Part shown: in pieces, positions 1 to 7,646 of the stretch
How positions within the stretch are numbered: position 1 is the stretch's first letter
Layout of the letters: every line of letters begins with the position of its first letter
DNA from: Candidatus Saccharibacteria bacterium UBA5170
GTDB lineage: Bacteria > Patescibacteriota > Saccharimonadia > Saccharimonadales > Saccharimonadaceae
Length of the DNA: 11,636 bases
Assembly: GCA_002413425.1 (NCBI GenBank)
Contig: DHWY01000003.1
Span: forward strand, 240,493-252,128
Reading direction: 5' to 3'
The notes under the pieces: model-generated
Seen by the model: the letters and a program-made list of their open reading frames with translations, nothing else
What the model was told of the DNA's origin: nothing
The model's database searches: none
Position numbers and translations under genes: made by a program

Positions 1-2321
1 CTTGATCCGCCAATACCGCGTAGTTGTGATATGACTTTTTGAGCGACTTGGTCGGACGAATAGTCGGACGGAATACGGAAGGTAAGCGAGATTAATCGTC
101 CAATCGCCTCGGCATCGGCGGTGATATCCGAGCCAGCTCGACCAACATTAATGAAGACCTCAAAGATATTTCCCTCTCCATCTTCATTGACTGAAATGAA
201 GGCCGTACCGAGTGGTGTGGTGACCTTGTGGGTCCGGCCGCTTAGAACGTTTGGTCGTGGTTTGAGATTAATCGGTACACTTGGAGGTAGCTCGATTTGC
301 TCTGTTTTAACGCCAGCCAATTTGTCGTAGTATGAAGACTCCTTCTTCACCTCAAGTACTTGTTTTTCACGACTTCCATCTCGGTAAATTGTGATACCTC
401 GGCAGCCAGTTTCGTGTGCCATTAAGTAAGCATCCCGGACATCCTCAACGGTTGCCTGGTTTGAAAAGTTAATTGTTTTCGAGATAGCATTGTCGACGTA
501 TTCCTGGAACGCCGCCTGAATTTTCAAGTGCCATTGAGGACTAATGTCACCCGCAATGACGAAAGTCTTTTTTAGATCATCAGGCATTGAATCTATATTT
601 TGGATTGATCCACCGTTGGCTTGGATTTGCTCGAGTAGTTCCTCGGAGTAGAGGCCGCGTTCTTTCAGTACGGCGACAAAGTAAGGACTCGTCTGGAACA
701 TCCGCTTACCCTCGATGGTATTTTTAGCGTAGGTGAGCGCGAATAGTGGTTCACAACCACTCGAAGCGTCTGCTAACATAGCAATAGTACCGGTCGGAGC
801 GATAGTAGTCCGGGCGCCATTTCGGGGACTTATTTGGTCTGGGTGGTCATAGATTGAGCCTTCGTAGGCCGGGAAAACACCGCGTTTTGAAGCCAGGTCG
901 ACTGAGGCCACGTCAGCTTCTTGCTGAATGAACTTCATAACACGTCTGGCCATCTCGACACCTTCATCGGTGTTATAGCCGATGTTCATAGCCAGTAGCG
1001 CATCAGCGAAGCCCATGATGCCGAGCCCAATTCGACGTATTTGACGCGTCATAATCCGAACTTTATCGATTGGGTATTCGTTCATGTCGAGCACATTATC
1101 TAGAAAGTGGACCGACAGATGGGTCGTCTGGCGCAAGCCGTCCCAGTTAAAGTCGTCACCATCGATGAAAAGAGCTAAATTGATACTGCCGAGCGTACAA
1201 GCGTCGTAAGGTAGTAGTGGTTGTTCACCACAAGGGTTAGTTGCCTCGATTTGTCCAAGTTGTGGCGTTGGGTTGGCGCGAGAGCTATTTATCCGATCGA
1301 TAAAAATCATACCGGGATCGCCATACTGCCAAGCCAGGCGCGTAATTAAGTCAAAGACTTTCTTGGCATTTAGCCGACCCATTGCTTCCTGGTTACGGGG
1401 ATTGATAAGATCGTAACCGTAGCCAGGTGTGTCTTCTTGGCACCATTCCTGGAGTTTGGCGACAGCGGCGTCGAGTCGAACTTGCTTTAAATCCATGTCG
1501 CGAGTTTGGTGGGCTTCGCGAACTTCGGTTACGAGTGTGTCAAAATCAAACCCATTTTCGTAATCGTCGGACAGGAGCTGTTTGTCGATAGCGACTTGGT
1601 CGAAAAACTCTTTGGTTGTCGTTACTGAAATATTGAAGTTTGTGAGTGAAAATTCATCAAGCTTATAGATAGAGAACAGTAGAATATCGGGATGATTGTA
1701 ATGCAAGATTCCCATATTTGCACCACGCCTGACGCCACCTTGGCGAACCGACGAGGTAATGTCGTTGTACATCTGCATGAATGAGATTGGTCCAGTCGTT
1801 GTACCGCCAGACGTTGATAGCCTGTCATTTTTTGGACGTAATCGTGAGAACGAGAAACCAGTTCCGCCACCAGATTTGTGAATCATCGCCATATCGGTGG
1901 CTGATTCTAAAATTCCAATCAGGCTGTCGGGCACGGGCAAGACAAAACATGCCGATAGTTGTTGGCCAGGTTTGGCGGTGTTAAGGAGCGTTGGTGTGTT
2001 TGGTAAAAACTTACGCGTCGACATCATTTTGTAGAATTTAGTGGCGGTTGCCAAGTGAGTTCTGTCATTACCACCGTACAAACGATCAGCGGTCGCAATA
2101 TTGTAGGCAACGCGCCAAAACATTTCTTTAGGAGTTTCGATTGGATTACCGGATGCGTCACGTCGGGCGTAACGCGTACTGCCGATATACCAGGCATTTT
2201 TACTTAATTTTGGCTCAGCCAACGTAGTCGGTACTGCCGGAACTTCACGTCCGATCTTGTATATTTTAGCAAGTTTATCAGCCTCGTTGAGGACTACTAT
2301 TTGTTGTACTGTTTCTTTCAT
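1..2321 (-). CDS. nrdJ: Adenosylcobalamin-dependent (class II) ribonucleotide reductase, 3' end outside window
   Basis: This enzyme reduces ribonucleotides to deoxyribonucleotides in the cytoplasm, using a thiyl radical generated with adenosylcobalamin. My reading of the reverse strand gives 773 uninterrupted codons from ATG at 2321 to the window edge. The catalytic block NPCGE carries Asn362, the thiyl Cys364 and Glu366. Cys375 follows exactly 11 residues after Cys364 and, with Cys125 (LSACFVLP), forms the redox pair, the spacing I recall for the Thermotoga class II enzyme. The phosphate-binding APTGTI lies at about 508-513. Residues about 690-773 look like the TSCPD-type C-terminal domain, which is cut off, so the usual tail cysteines cannot be seen. 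Only about 40 residues precede the core, too few for an ATP-cone. The start is supported by GAGGGAG five bases upstream. It is divergent from a thioredoxin gene. Confidence 0.96.
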   Translation of the reverse strand, partial: MKETVQQIVVLNEADKLAKIYKIGREVPAVPTTLAEPKLSKNAWYIGSTRYARRDASGNPIETPKEMFWRVAYNIATADRLYGGNDRTHLATATKFYKMMSTRKFLPNTPTLLNTAKPGQQLSACFVLPVPDSLIGILESATDMAMIHKSGGGTGFSFSRLRPKNDRLSTSGGTTTGPISFMQMYNDITSSVRQGGVRRGANMGILHYNHPDILLFSIYKLDEFSLTNFNISVTTTKEFFDQVAIDKQLLSDDYENGFDFDTLVTEVREAHQTRDMDLKQVRLDAAVAKLQEWCQEDTPGYGYDLINPRNQEAMGRLNAKKVFDLITRLAWQYGDPGMIFIDRINSSRANPTPQLGQIEATNPCGEQPLLPYDACTLGSINLALFIDGDDFNWDGLRQTTHLSVHFLDNVLDMNEYPIDKVRIMTRQIRRIGLGIMGFADALLAMNIGYNTDEGVEMARRVMKFIQQEADVASVDLASKRGVFPAYEGSIYDHPDQISPRNGARTTIAPTGTIAMLADASSGCEPLFALTYAKNTIEGKRMFQTSPYFVAVLKERGLYSEELLEQIQANGGSIQNIDSMPDDLKKTFVIAGDISPQWHLKIQAAFQEYVDNAISKTINFSNQATVEDVRDAYLMAHETGCRGITIYRDGSREKQVLEVKKESSYYDKLAGVKTEQIELPPSVPINLKPRPNVLSGRTHKVTTPLGTAFISVNEDGEGNIFEVFINVGRAGSDITADAEAIGRLISLTFRIPSDYSSDQVAQKVISQLRGIGGS

Positions 2322-2326
2322 CTCTT

Positions 2327-2333
2327 CTCCCTC
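2327..2333 (-). promoter_or_regulatory. Ribosome binding site of nrdJ
   Basis: The purine block GAGGGAG lies five bases before the ATG at 2321 on the minus strand. It fixes the start of nrdJ. Confidence 0.7.
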
Positions 2334-2337
2334 TTAT

Positions 2338-2353
2338 TCCCCATATGTTGTGT
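2338..2353. promoter_or_regulatory. NrdR-box-like operator 2
   Basis: The 16-mer TCCCCATATGTTGTGT matches the NrdR consensus at 12 of 16 positions. It starts exactly 32 bp from operator 1, or three helical turns, which is the tandem arrangement known for NrdR sites. It covers the region just downstream of the predicted nrdJ start point. Confidence 0.6.
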
Positions 2354-2362
2354 GTGGTTTGT

Positions 2363-2392
2363 AGTATAGACGCTACATGTTGTGTATGTCAA
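2363..2392 (-). promoter_or_regulatory. nrdJ promoter, near-consensus sigma-70 type
   Basis: On the minus strand TTGACA (2392-2387) is followed by an 18-bp spacer and TATACT (2368-2363). This is the only clearly recognisable -35/-10 pair in the window. Transcription should start near 2356, giving a leader of about 35 nt. The spacer holds one NrdR-like palindrome and the presumed initial transcribed region holds the other. Confidence 0.8.
2370..2385. promoter_or_regulatory. NrdR-box-like operator 1
   Basis: The 16-mer ACGCTACATGTTGTGT matches the NrdR-box consensus ACACWATATATWGTGT at 13 of 16 positions by eye. It lies inside the nrdJ promoter spacer and also overlaps the possible -35 of the divergent thioredoxin gene. 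A repressor here could act on both. NrdR itself is not in this window. Confidence 0.65.
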
Positions 2393-2408
2393 CATTAATT
2401 GTTATGCT
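2380..2408 (+). promoter_or_regulatory. Possible thioredoxin promoter, divergent
   Basis: TTGTGT (2380-2385), a 17-bp spacer and TATGCT (2403-2408) face the thioredoxin gene. The -35 match is weak (3 of 6) and falls within operator 1. The predicted leader is about 15 nt and contains the ribosome binding site. Confidence 0.4.
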
Positions 2409-2429
2409 AATTAGTAGAAAAGGGGAAAT

Positions 2430-2744
2430 ATGAAATCAACAACTAAGAGTACGTATGCACAGGACGTTTTGGGATCAAAAAAAATTGTTTTACTCGACGT
2501 TTGGGCACCATGGTGTGCGCCGTGCCGTGGAATGGAGCCTGTTTTAAACATCGTCAAAGAGGAAACAGAGAATTGGGCTGAAATTATCAAGCTTGATGCC
2601 TCTGTAGAGATGGACCTCGTCCAAGAATTAGGGGTCAGTGGTCTTCCAACTTACTTGGTTTTCAAGGACGGTAAGATAACAGGTTCGAAAGTGGGGGCAA
2701 CCTCGAAAGCCAATCTCGTTAGCCTAATGTCACAAGCTGCTTAG
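2430..2744 (+). CDS. trxA: Thioredoxin
   Basis: This is a small cytoplasmic disulfide oxidoreductase of 104 residues, the usual thioredoxin length. The active site is W28-C29-A30-P31-C32, with Ala in place of the Gly of standard WCGPC. The conserved cis-proline is Pro73 in SGLPTY. The start is set by AGGGGAA a few bases upstream, the same ribosome binding block used by lemA. The gene is divergent from nrdJ and shares its control region. Class II reductases are re-reduced through thioredoxin, so it is probably the partner of NrdJ (inference). The WCAPC motif should alter redox potential modestly; by length and fold it is still a thioredoxin. No thioredoxin reductase is visible here. Confidence 0.93.
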   Translation: MKSTTKSTYAQDVLGSKKIVLLDVWAPWCAPCRGMEPVLNIVKEETENWAEIIKLDASVEMDLVQELGVSGLPTYLVFKDGKITGSKVGATSKANLVSLMSQAA

Positions 2745-2770
2745 TAACTAACCGCTCAGTTTCTATTCTC

Positions 2771-2779
2771 TGCTATAAT
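2771..2779 (+). promoter_or_regulatory. Extended -10 promoter of the tRNA pair
   Basis: TGC-TATAAT ends 11 bases before tRNA-Cys and has no convincing -35. The same nonamer stands before lemA and before the tRNA-Val-like gene. Confidence 0.7.
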
Positions 2780-2790
2780 AATGCCGAGAT

Positions 2791-2864
2791 GGCGCGTTGA
2801 CGGAACGGTTACGTGGAGCTCTGCAAAAGCTTATAAATGGGTTCGACTCCCATACGTGCCTCCA
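2791..2864 (+). tRNA. tRNA-Cys (GCA)
   Basis: This 74-nt tRNA has a 7-bp acceptor stem, GGCGCGT with ACGTGCC (one G-U). The D-stem is the short ACG/CGT type seen in bacterial tRNA-Cys. The anticodon stem GAGCT/AGCTT encloses the loop CTGCAAA, whose anticodon is GCA. The T-arm is ATGGG-TTCGACT-CCCAT. The discriminator is U, as cysteinyl-tRNA synthetase expects, and CCA is encoded. It resembles E. coli tRNA-Cys closely in acceptor and T-loop. It lies 7 bases before tRNA-Leu and is probably cotranscribed with it. Confidence 0.96.
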
Positions 2865-2871
2865 AGAAAAT

Positions 2872-2959
2872 GCGCGGATGGTGGAATTTGGTAGACACGA
2901 GAGACTTAAAATCTCTTGGCCTCACGGTCGTGCGGGTTCAAGTCCCGCTCTGCGCACCA
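2872..2959 (+). tRNA. tRNA-Leu (UAA)
   Basis: This 88-nt type II tRNA has a long variable arm. The acceptor GCGCGGA pairs with TCTGCGC (one G-U), with discriminator A and an encoded CCA. The anticodon stem AGAGA/TCTCT encloses CTTAAAA, giving anticodon UAA. The T-arm is GCGGG-TTCAAGT-CCCGC. There is no intron, although this tRNA often carries a group I intron in other bacteria. The final A of CCA is also the first base of the terminator inverted repeat. Confidence 0.95.
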
Positions 2960-3003
2960 ACTAAAAACAGTCCTTGTCTCCGGATACAGGGCTGTTTTTA
3001 GTT
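2959..3003 (+). terminator. Rho-independent terminator after the tRNA pair, likely bidirectional
   Basis: A perfect 12-bp outer stem, AACTAAAAACAG (2959-2970) with CTGTTTTTAGTT (2992-3003), continues inward through about six more pairs with one bulge. The T-run lies inside the 3' arm and an A-run inside the 5' arm. It separates the tRNA unit from lemA. Confidence 0.85.
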
Positions 3004-3011
3004 GGAGGATT

Positions 3012-3020
3012 TGCTATAAT
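3012..3020 (+). promoter_or_regulatory. Extended -10 promoter of the lemA operon
   Basis: TGC-TATAAT follows the terminator directly and has no recognisable -35. A start near 3027 gives a leader of about 28 nt that carries AGGGGAA before the lemA ATG. Confidence 0.75.
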
Positions 3021-3054
3021 TAAATCGTAAGAACTTAATGTATAAGGGGAAATA

Positions 3055-3618
3055 ATGACAGCATTCTGGATTATCCTGGCAATTATCGTAGTCGTAATAT
3101 TATCTTTGTGGGTCATGTATAACGCGTTGGTCACACTTAAGATACGTGTAGACGAAGCTTGGAGCGATATTACCGTTCAGTTGAAGCGACGTTTAGACTT
3201 GATCCCAAATCTTATTGAAACAGTTAAGGGGTATGCCGCACACGAAAGAGGTGTCTTTCAAGCAGTCACCGAAGCTCGCGCCAACGCGCTTAACGCTCAA
3301 GGTGTTAAACAGACCGCAGCCGCTGAAAATCAATTTGAAGGCGCCCTTAAAAGCCTGTTTGCTGTTGCTGAAGCCTACCCAGACCTAAAGGCGAGTCAGA
3401 ATTTCTCGGAACTCCAAGCTGAACTTGTTGACACCGAAGATAAAATTCAAGCATCTCGTCGTTTTTATAACGGCGGTGTTCGTGATCTTAACACTAAAAT
3501 CCAAACCTTTCCAAGCAATGTCATTGCGGGTATGTTTGGCTTTAAGAACCGTGACTTCTTCGAACTTGGTGAAGCTGAACAAGCCCAAGCCGAAAAACCA
3601 GTCAACGTAAAATTCTAA
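3055..3618 (+). CDS. lemA: LemA family membrane protein
   Basis: This 187-residue protein has the usual LemA length. One N-terminal membrane segment (about 4-26) is followed by a long helical, largely charged domain. The family block 'RLDLIPNLIETVKGYAAHE' is present at about 46-64, and the C-terminal half carries 'SRRFYNGGVRDLN', another LemA hallmark. The protein is anchored with the helical bundle outside the cytoplasm in family members; its biochemical role is not settled. The start follows AGGGGAAATA, the same ribosome binding block as trxA. It is the first gene of the array, 16 bases before htpX. The lemA-htpX pairing is common and points to a shared job in membrane quality control (inference). 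Confidence 0.93.
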   Translation: MTAFWIILAIIVVVILSLWVMYNALVTLKIRVDEAWSDITVQLKRRLDLIPNLIETVKGYAAHERGVFQAVTEARANALNAQGVKQTAAAENQFEGALKSLFAVAEAYPDLKASQNFSELQAELVDTEDKIQASRRFYNGGVRDLNTKIQTFPSNVIAGMFGFKNRDFFELGEAEQAQAEKPVNVKF

Positions 3619-3634
3619 TAGACTGGTAGCTAAG

Positions 3635-4513
3635 ATGTATAAAGCAATTGCCGCTAACAAACGCAACACACTTTTTATTATGGCAGTCTTCGTGGCCGTC
3701 ATTAGCGCGATTGGTTGGGCAGTCAGTTATTATTTTGGCAACACAAGCATTACGTACATAGTTATTGCCGGGGCGGCATTGTACGTCGTCCTTCAGTATT
3801 TTTTGGCAAGCAAGTTGGCGGTGGCGATGACAGGTGCGGTACAGATTGAAAAACGAGACAATCCGCGGCTGTATCGAATTGTCGAAAACCTCGCGATTAC
3901 CCTTGGCGTCCCGACGCCGAAAGTGTACATTATCGATGACCCTGCCTTTAACGCATTCGCCACTGGGCGTGACCCCCAGCACGCAATTGTCGCCGCTACG
4001 ACCGGCCTGATTGAAGTGATGGATGATAACGAACTTGAAGCCGTGATGGCCCACGAGATGGGCCACGTTCAGAACTATGACATTCGCGTTAGCATGATAG
4101 TCTTTGGCCTGGTCAGCGCCATCGGGCTTTTGTCCGACATTGTCCTACGGATGATGTTTTTTGGTGATAATCGCCGAGAGAACAATACCCAACCAATCGT
4201 TCTTATTATCGGTTTGGTTGTCGTGATTCTTGCCCCAATTGTTGCGGTGATTATTCAAATGGCTGTCAGTCGCCAACGGGAATATTTGGCTGACGCCTCA
4301 GGTGCCATGACGACCCGTCATCCGGAGGCACTGGCAACTGCGCTTGAAAAGCTGCAGCAAAATGGCCGTCCCATGAAGCGTCAAAGTACTACGACTGCTC
4401 ATTTGTTTTTTTCGAATCCATTAAAACCAGGTTTTTTCAGCAAATTATTCAGCAGTCATCCTCCGCTGGCAGATCGTATTGCGCGTTTGCGTGCGAATGC
4501 AAACAAATTCTAA
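3635..4513 (+). CDS. htpX: HtpX-type membrane zinc metalloprotease (M48)
   Basis: This integral-membrane endopeptidase degrades damaged or misfolded membrane proteins. At 292 residues it has the family length. The zinc motif HEMGH is at 140-144 with Glu141 as catalytic base. The third ligand, Glu216, lies in QREYLAD. There are four hydrophobic segments at about 12-34, 39-57, 152-175 and 186-210, with the active site facing the cytoplasm in the family. The C-terminal 'FSSHPPLADRIARL' is the usual M48 substrate-region motif. It begins 16 bases after lemA and ends 21 bases before the next gene. Its ribosome binding site is weak, so coupling to lemA translation is plausible. Confidence 0.95.
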   Translation: MYKAIAANKRNTLFIMAVFVAVISAIGWAVSYYFGNTSITYIVIAGAALYVVLQYFLASKLAVAMTGAVQIEKRDNPRLYRIVENLAITLGVPTPKVYIIDDPAFNAFATGRDPQHAIVAATTGLIEVMDDNELEAVMAHEMGHVQNYDIRVSMIVFGLVSAIGLLSDIVLRMMFFGDNRRENNTQPIVLIIGLVVVILAPIVAVIIQMAVSRQREYLADASGAMTTRHPEALATALEKLQQNGRPMKRQSTTTAHLFFSNPLKPGFFSKLFSSHPPLADRIARLRANANKF

Positions 4514-4534
4514 CTACCGTAAGGCTCGTATCCT

Positions 4535-5605
4535 ATGACCATAAAAAAGAAACTTTCAAAAAAACCAACTCGTATCGACCACATCCTTTCGAGTATAAAA
4601 AAAATGTTTATTAAAGTACGCACTGCGGAGCACAAGTATTTGAGTCGTCGTCCGCACCGCAGTTTCAGGCTGACGCGTCGTCGTGATTATTCACGCTCAC
4701 TAACGTTACCTGGTCATTGGGCTTTTACGTCGCATGTGTATCGAAACTTGCGACAAAACCGCAAGACGTTCTTATTGTTGGCACTGGTCTATGCAATCTT
4801 CACAGCGATTATGGTAGGTACTGCCTCGCAGGACATCTATACAACGCTTACCAATACGCTCCGCCAGACGGGGACGGACGTTTTTCAAGGTAACCTTGGG
4901 GAATTAGGCAAGGCGGGGTTATTATTTGTTACAGCTGCCACAGGCGGGCTATCTCAGACGCTTACCGAAGTCCAGCAAGTCTACGCGGGCTTAATTGCCT
5001 TGCTGACGTGGCTGACGACCGTATGGCTACTCCGTAATCTACTGGCCGGACACGAAGTAAAGTTACGTGACGGACTGTATAATGCCGCAGCTCCACTGCT
5101 TTCGACCCTCGTGGTTGCGCTGCTGCTTGTGGTACAGCTGTTACCGCTGGCGCTGGCATTAATTGGGTACTCCGCGGCGCTGTCCTCTGGTTTGCTGTCC
5201 GGCGGGGTTGAGGCAATGCTGTTCTGGATTGTCGCCGGTATGCTCGGCCTGCTGTCGCTCTACTGGATGATGAGTACGTTTATTGCTTTGATTGTGGTGA
5301 CATTACCCGGTATGTATCCCTTCCAAGCGATTAAAACGGCCGGTGATCTTGTAATTGGTCGTCGGTTCCGGATTTTACTACGCATTATATGGATGGCGAT
5401 TACAGTTATTGTGGCGTGGGTTCTGGTGATGATTCCGGTTATTCTATTTGATACCTGGCTCAAAGGTTTGTGGCCGGCGATTCAGGGGCTTCCAATTATT
5501 CCGTTTGTTTTACTTGGCCTAGGCTCGCTCACGATAGTGTGGTCGGCAAGCTACGTCTATCTGTTATATCGAAAGGTGGTGGCCGATGACGCAGAACCAG
5601 CCTAG
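4535..5605 (+). CDS. Polytopic membrane protein of unknown function
   Basis: I do not recognise the family. The 356-residue protein starts with about 75 strongly basic residues (many Lys, Arg and His, including LTRRRDYSR near 46-54), which should be cytoplasmic. Hydrophobic segments follow at about 79-96, 148-170, 185-215, 227-257, 283-305 and 321-345, suggesting six membrane passes. Residues 97-140 form a polar loop rich in Thr, Gln and Gly. No catalytic or metal-binding motif is evident. The start is preceded by a modest TAAGG. Its last 20 bases overlap ligA, so the two are very likely translationally coupled. It might scaffold or stabilise membrane assemblies, but nothing in the sequence decides this. 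Confidence 0.85.
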   Translation: MTIKKKLSKKPTRIDHILSSIKKMFIKVRTAEHKYLSRRPHRSFRLTRRRDYSRSLTLPGHWAFTSHVYRNLRQNRKTFLLLALVYAIFTAIMVGTASQDIYTTLTNTLRQTGTDVFQGNLGELGKAGLLFVTAATGGLSQTLTEVQQVYAGLIALLTWLTTVWLLRNLLAGHEVKLRDGLYNAAAPLLSTLVVALLLVVQLLPLALALIGYSAALSSGLLSGGVEAMLFWIVAGMLGLLSLYWMMSTFIALIVVTLPGMYPFQAIKTAGDLVIGRRFRILLRIIWMAITVIVAWVLVMIPVILFDTWLKGLWPAIQGLPIIPFVLLGLGSLTIVWSASYVYLLYRKVVADDAEPA

Positions 5606-7646
5606 CGAGCGCATTACTGAGCTTCGACACCTCCTGGCGACGTATAGTTATCACTATCACGTCCTCGATAGCCCGACGGTTGATAACTCGGTCTACGATA
5701 GTCTCTATGGTGAATTAAAAAAACTTGAGGCGAAGTATCCAGAGCTGGTGACGTCCGATAGCCCAACGCAACGCGTGGGGAGCGAACTGTTGGGCGGATT
5801 TAAGAAAGTTACTCATAGCACGCGGATGTTGAGTCTGAACGACGTGTTTGACCAAGCCGAGGTTGAAGCTTGGGTCAAGCGAATCGATAAGCTGTTACCC
5901 GGTCGTACGCACGAGTTTTTTGCAGATATCAAGATGGACGGGCTAGCCTGCGCACTTATATACGAGGATGGTGTCTTGAAACAGGCAATTACGAGAGGTG
6001 ATAGCTTTATCGGCGAGGACGTGACGGCCAATGTGCGGACGATTAAAAACGTTCCATTGCGGCTCGTTGCAGCACATAAACCAATCCAACGATTGCAAGG
6101 TGACACCTTGCAAAATGATATGAGCAAGTTTCTAGTTGGTCGGACCGAGATTCGTGGTGAAATTGTGATGTTAAAGAAGGATTTTGCAGCATTGAACGAC
6201 CAACGCAAAAAAGCTGGGTTGCCATTATTTGCTAATCCGCGCAATTTAGCAGCTGGTACGATTAGACAACTCGATCCGAGGCTTGTCGCCGAGCGTCCGT
6301 TGTCTTTTAGAGCTTACGATCTATTGCGGGATAATCCTCGTGACATACCGACGAACAGTTTTGCCTATGAAGCAATTCGTGCACTCGGTATTGTCGCCAA
6401 TCCGCAGGCCTCAACTTTTACGTCACTTAGCAGCGTCATGCAATTCGTACATGAGTGGGACACGAAACGGAACGTATTGCCGTTCAATACTGATGGTCTC
6501 GTCATTAAGGTGAATAATCGCGCTCAGTACGTTGAACTTGGCATTGTTGGCAAGCAACCACGGGCGGCCGTTGCCTATAAATACGCCGCTGAGAAAGCGA
6601 CGACGGTCGTTAAAGATATTGTTATTAGTATTGGCCGGACTGGTGCGGCTACACCTGTCGCCGTGTTTGATCCTGTCGTGGTGGCCGGAACGACCGTCCG
6701 ACATGCCAGCCTTCATAATGCCGATGAGATTGCCCGACTCGATGTTCGTTTGGGCGATACGGTTGTGATTTTCAAAGCGGGTGATATTATTCCTCAAGTT
6801 GAAAGTGTCGTGTTTGAGCTTCGTCCAACTAATACAAAGACCGTTGATTATAGGCAGCTGTTAGCCGAACAATACCCAGAGCTTGAGTTTTATCGTCCAG
6901 AAGGTGATGTTGTCTACCGAGTAAAGGGTGCTGACAGTGACTTGATGCTGAAACGCGGTGTGCAGTACTATGCGTCCAAGGGCGCCCTTGATATTGATAC
7001 ACTTGGCGAAAAGAACGTGGTGATGCTGGTTGATGCCGGCCTCGTGAAAGATTTAGCAGACATATATACGCTGACTGTTGATGACCTACTGAAACTCGAT
7101 CGATTCGCCGGCGTTTCTGCTAATAAGTTGATTGGGGCTATTGCCGATAAGAAAACACCACCGCTTGAAAAGTTTATTCTGGGACTTGGTATTCGCCACG
7201 TCGGAACCCAAACGGCAATCGATTTGGCTAATATGTTTATGACTGTCGATAGATTACAACAGGCCTCGATCGATCAGCTTGAAGCAGTCGATGGTATTGG
7301 CAAAGTCATTGCCGAATCTATCATTGCCTGGTTTGCTGATCCAGATAACGAAGGACTGATTGAAAAGTTCGCGAGGCTTGGCGTGAAACCATTTTATCAG
7401 AAAAAAACAGGTAAGTTAGTCGGTCAAAACTTTGTAATTACTGGCTCGTTAGAGACGTTATCTCGTGATGAAGCTGCTGACCGAATCCGCAGCCTGGGTG
7501 GTACCTTTCAAACTGCCGTCGCCAAAGATACGACTTATTTGGTTGCGGGTGGCAAAGTCGGCGCCAGCAAACTACAAAAGGCTGAAAGTTATGGAACGAA
7601 GATAATTAATGAGCAACAATTTATAAAACTAATCGAGGGTTTGTAA
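5586..7646 (+). CDS. ligA: NAD-dependent DNA ligase lacking the zinc finger
   Basis: This enzyme seals nicks during replication and repair, adenylated from NAD. At 686 residues it is family length. In order: the NAD-recognising Ia domain (about 1-70, with YSYHYHVLD), the adenylation domain with nucleophile Lys116 in KMDG, Lys308 in DGLVIKV, Lys332 in AYKY, the OB fold with GRTGAATPVA (350-359), helix-hairpin-helix repeats (about 478-600), and a BRCT domain (about 609-686). The Cys4 zinc finger expected between the OB fold and ALDIDTLGEK (467-476) has no cysteine. The only cysteine in the protein is Cys122. The frame is intact across that region, so this is a real variant, not a frameshift. 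GAAAGGTGG precedes the start. It overlaps its upstream neighbour by 20 bases and the downstream ATPase by one. Confidence 0.97.
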   Translation: MTQNQPSERITELRHLLATYSYHYHVLDSPTVDNSVYDSLYGELKKLEAKYPELVTSDSPTQRVGSELLGGFKKVTHSTRMLSLNDVFDQAEVEAWVKRIDKLLPGRTHEFFADIKMDGLACALIYEDGVLKQAITRGDSFIGEDVTANVRTIKNVPLRLVAAHKPIQRLQGDTLQNDMSKFLVGRTEIRGEIVMLKKDFAALNDQRKKAGLPLFANPRNLAAGTIRQLDPRLVAERPLSFRAYDLLRDNPRDIPTNSFAYEAIRALGIVANPQASTFTSLSSVMQFVHEWDTKRNVLPFNTDGLVIKVNNRAQYVELGIVGKQPRAAVAYKYAAEKATTVVKDIVISIGRTGAATPVAVFDPVVVAGTTVRHASLHNADEIARLDVRLGDTVVIFKAGDIIPQVESVVFELRPTNTKTVDYRQLLAEQYPELEFYRPEGDVVYRVKGADSDLMLKRGVQYYASKGALDIDTLGEKNVVMLVDAGLVKDLADIYTLTVDDLLKLDRFAGVSANKLIGAIADKKTPPLEKFILGLGIRHVGTQTAIDLANMFMTVDRLQQASIDQLEAVDGIGKVIAESIIAWFADPDNEGLIEKFARLGVKPFYQKKTGKLVGQNFVITGSLETLSRDEAADRIRSLGGTFQTAVAKDTTYLVAGGKVGASKLQKAESYGTKIINEQQFIKLIEGL

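Noticed and set aside
121..1984. Short open frames on either strand inside nrdJ
   Set aside because: They lie in other frames of the continuous 773-codon reductase and show no domains.
3385..4066. Two minus-strand open frames under lemA and htpX
   Set aside because: They lie wholly opposite genes with clear LemA and HtpX motifs, carry no recognisable domains and have no ribosome binding sites.
6822..6985. Frameshift or sequencing error explaining the missing LigA zinc finger
   Set aside because: The frame is continuous, no Cys-rich sequence appears in the neighbouring frames in the provided translations, and flanking motifs are intact on both sides.
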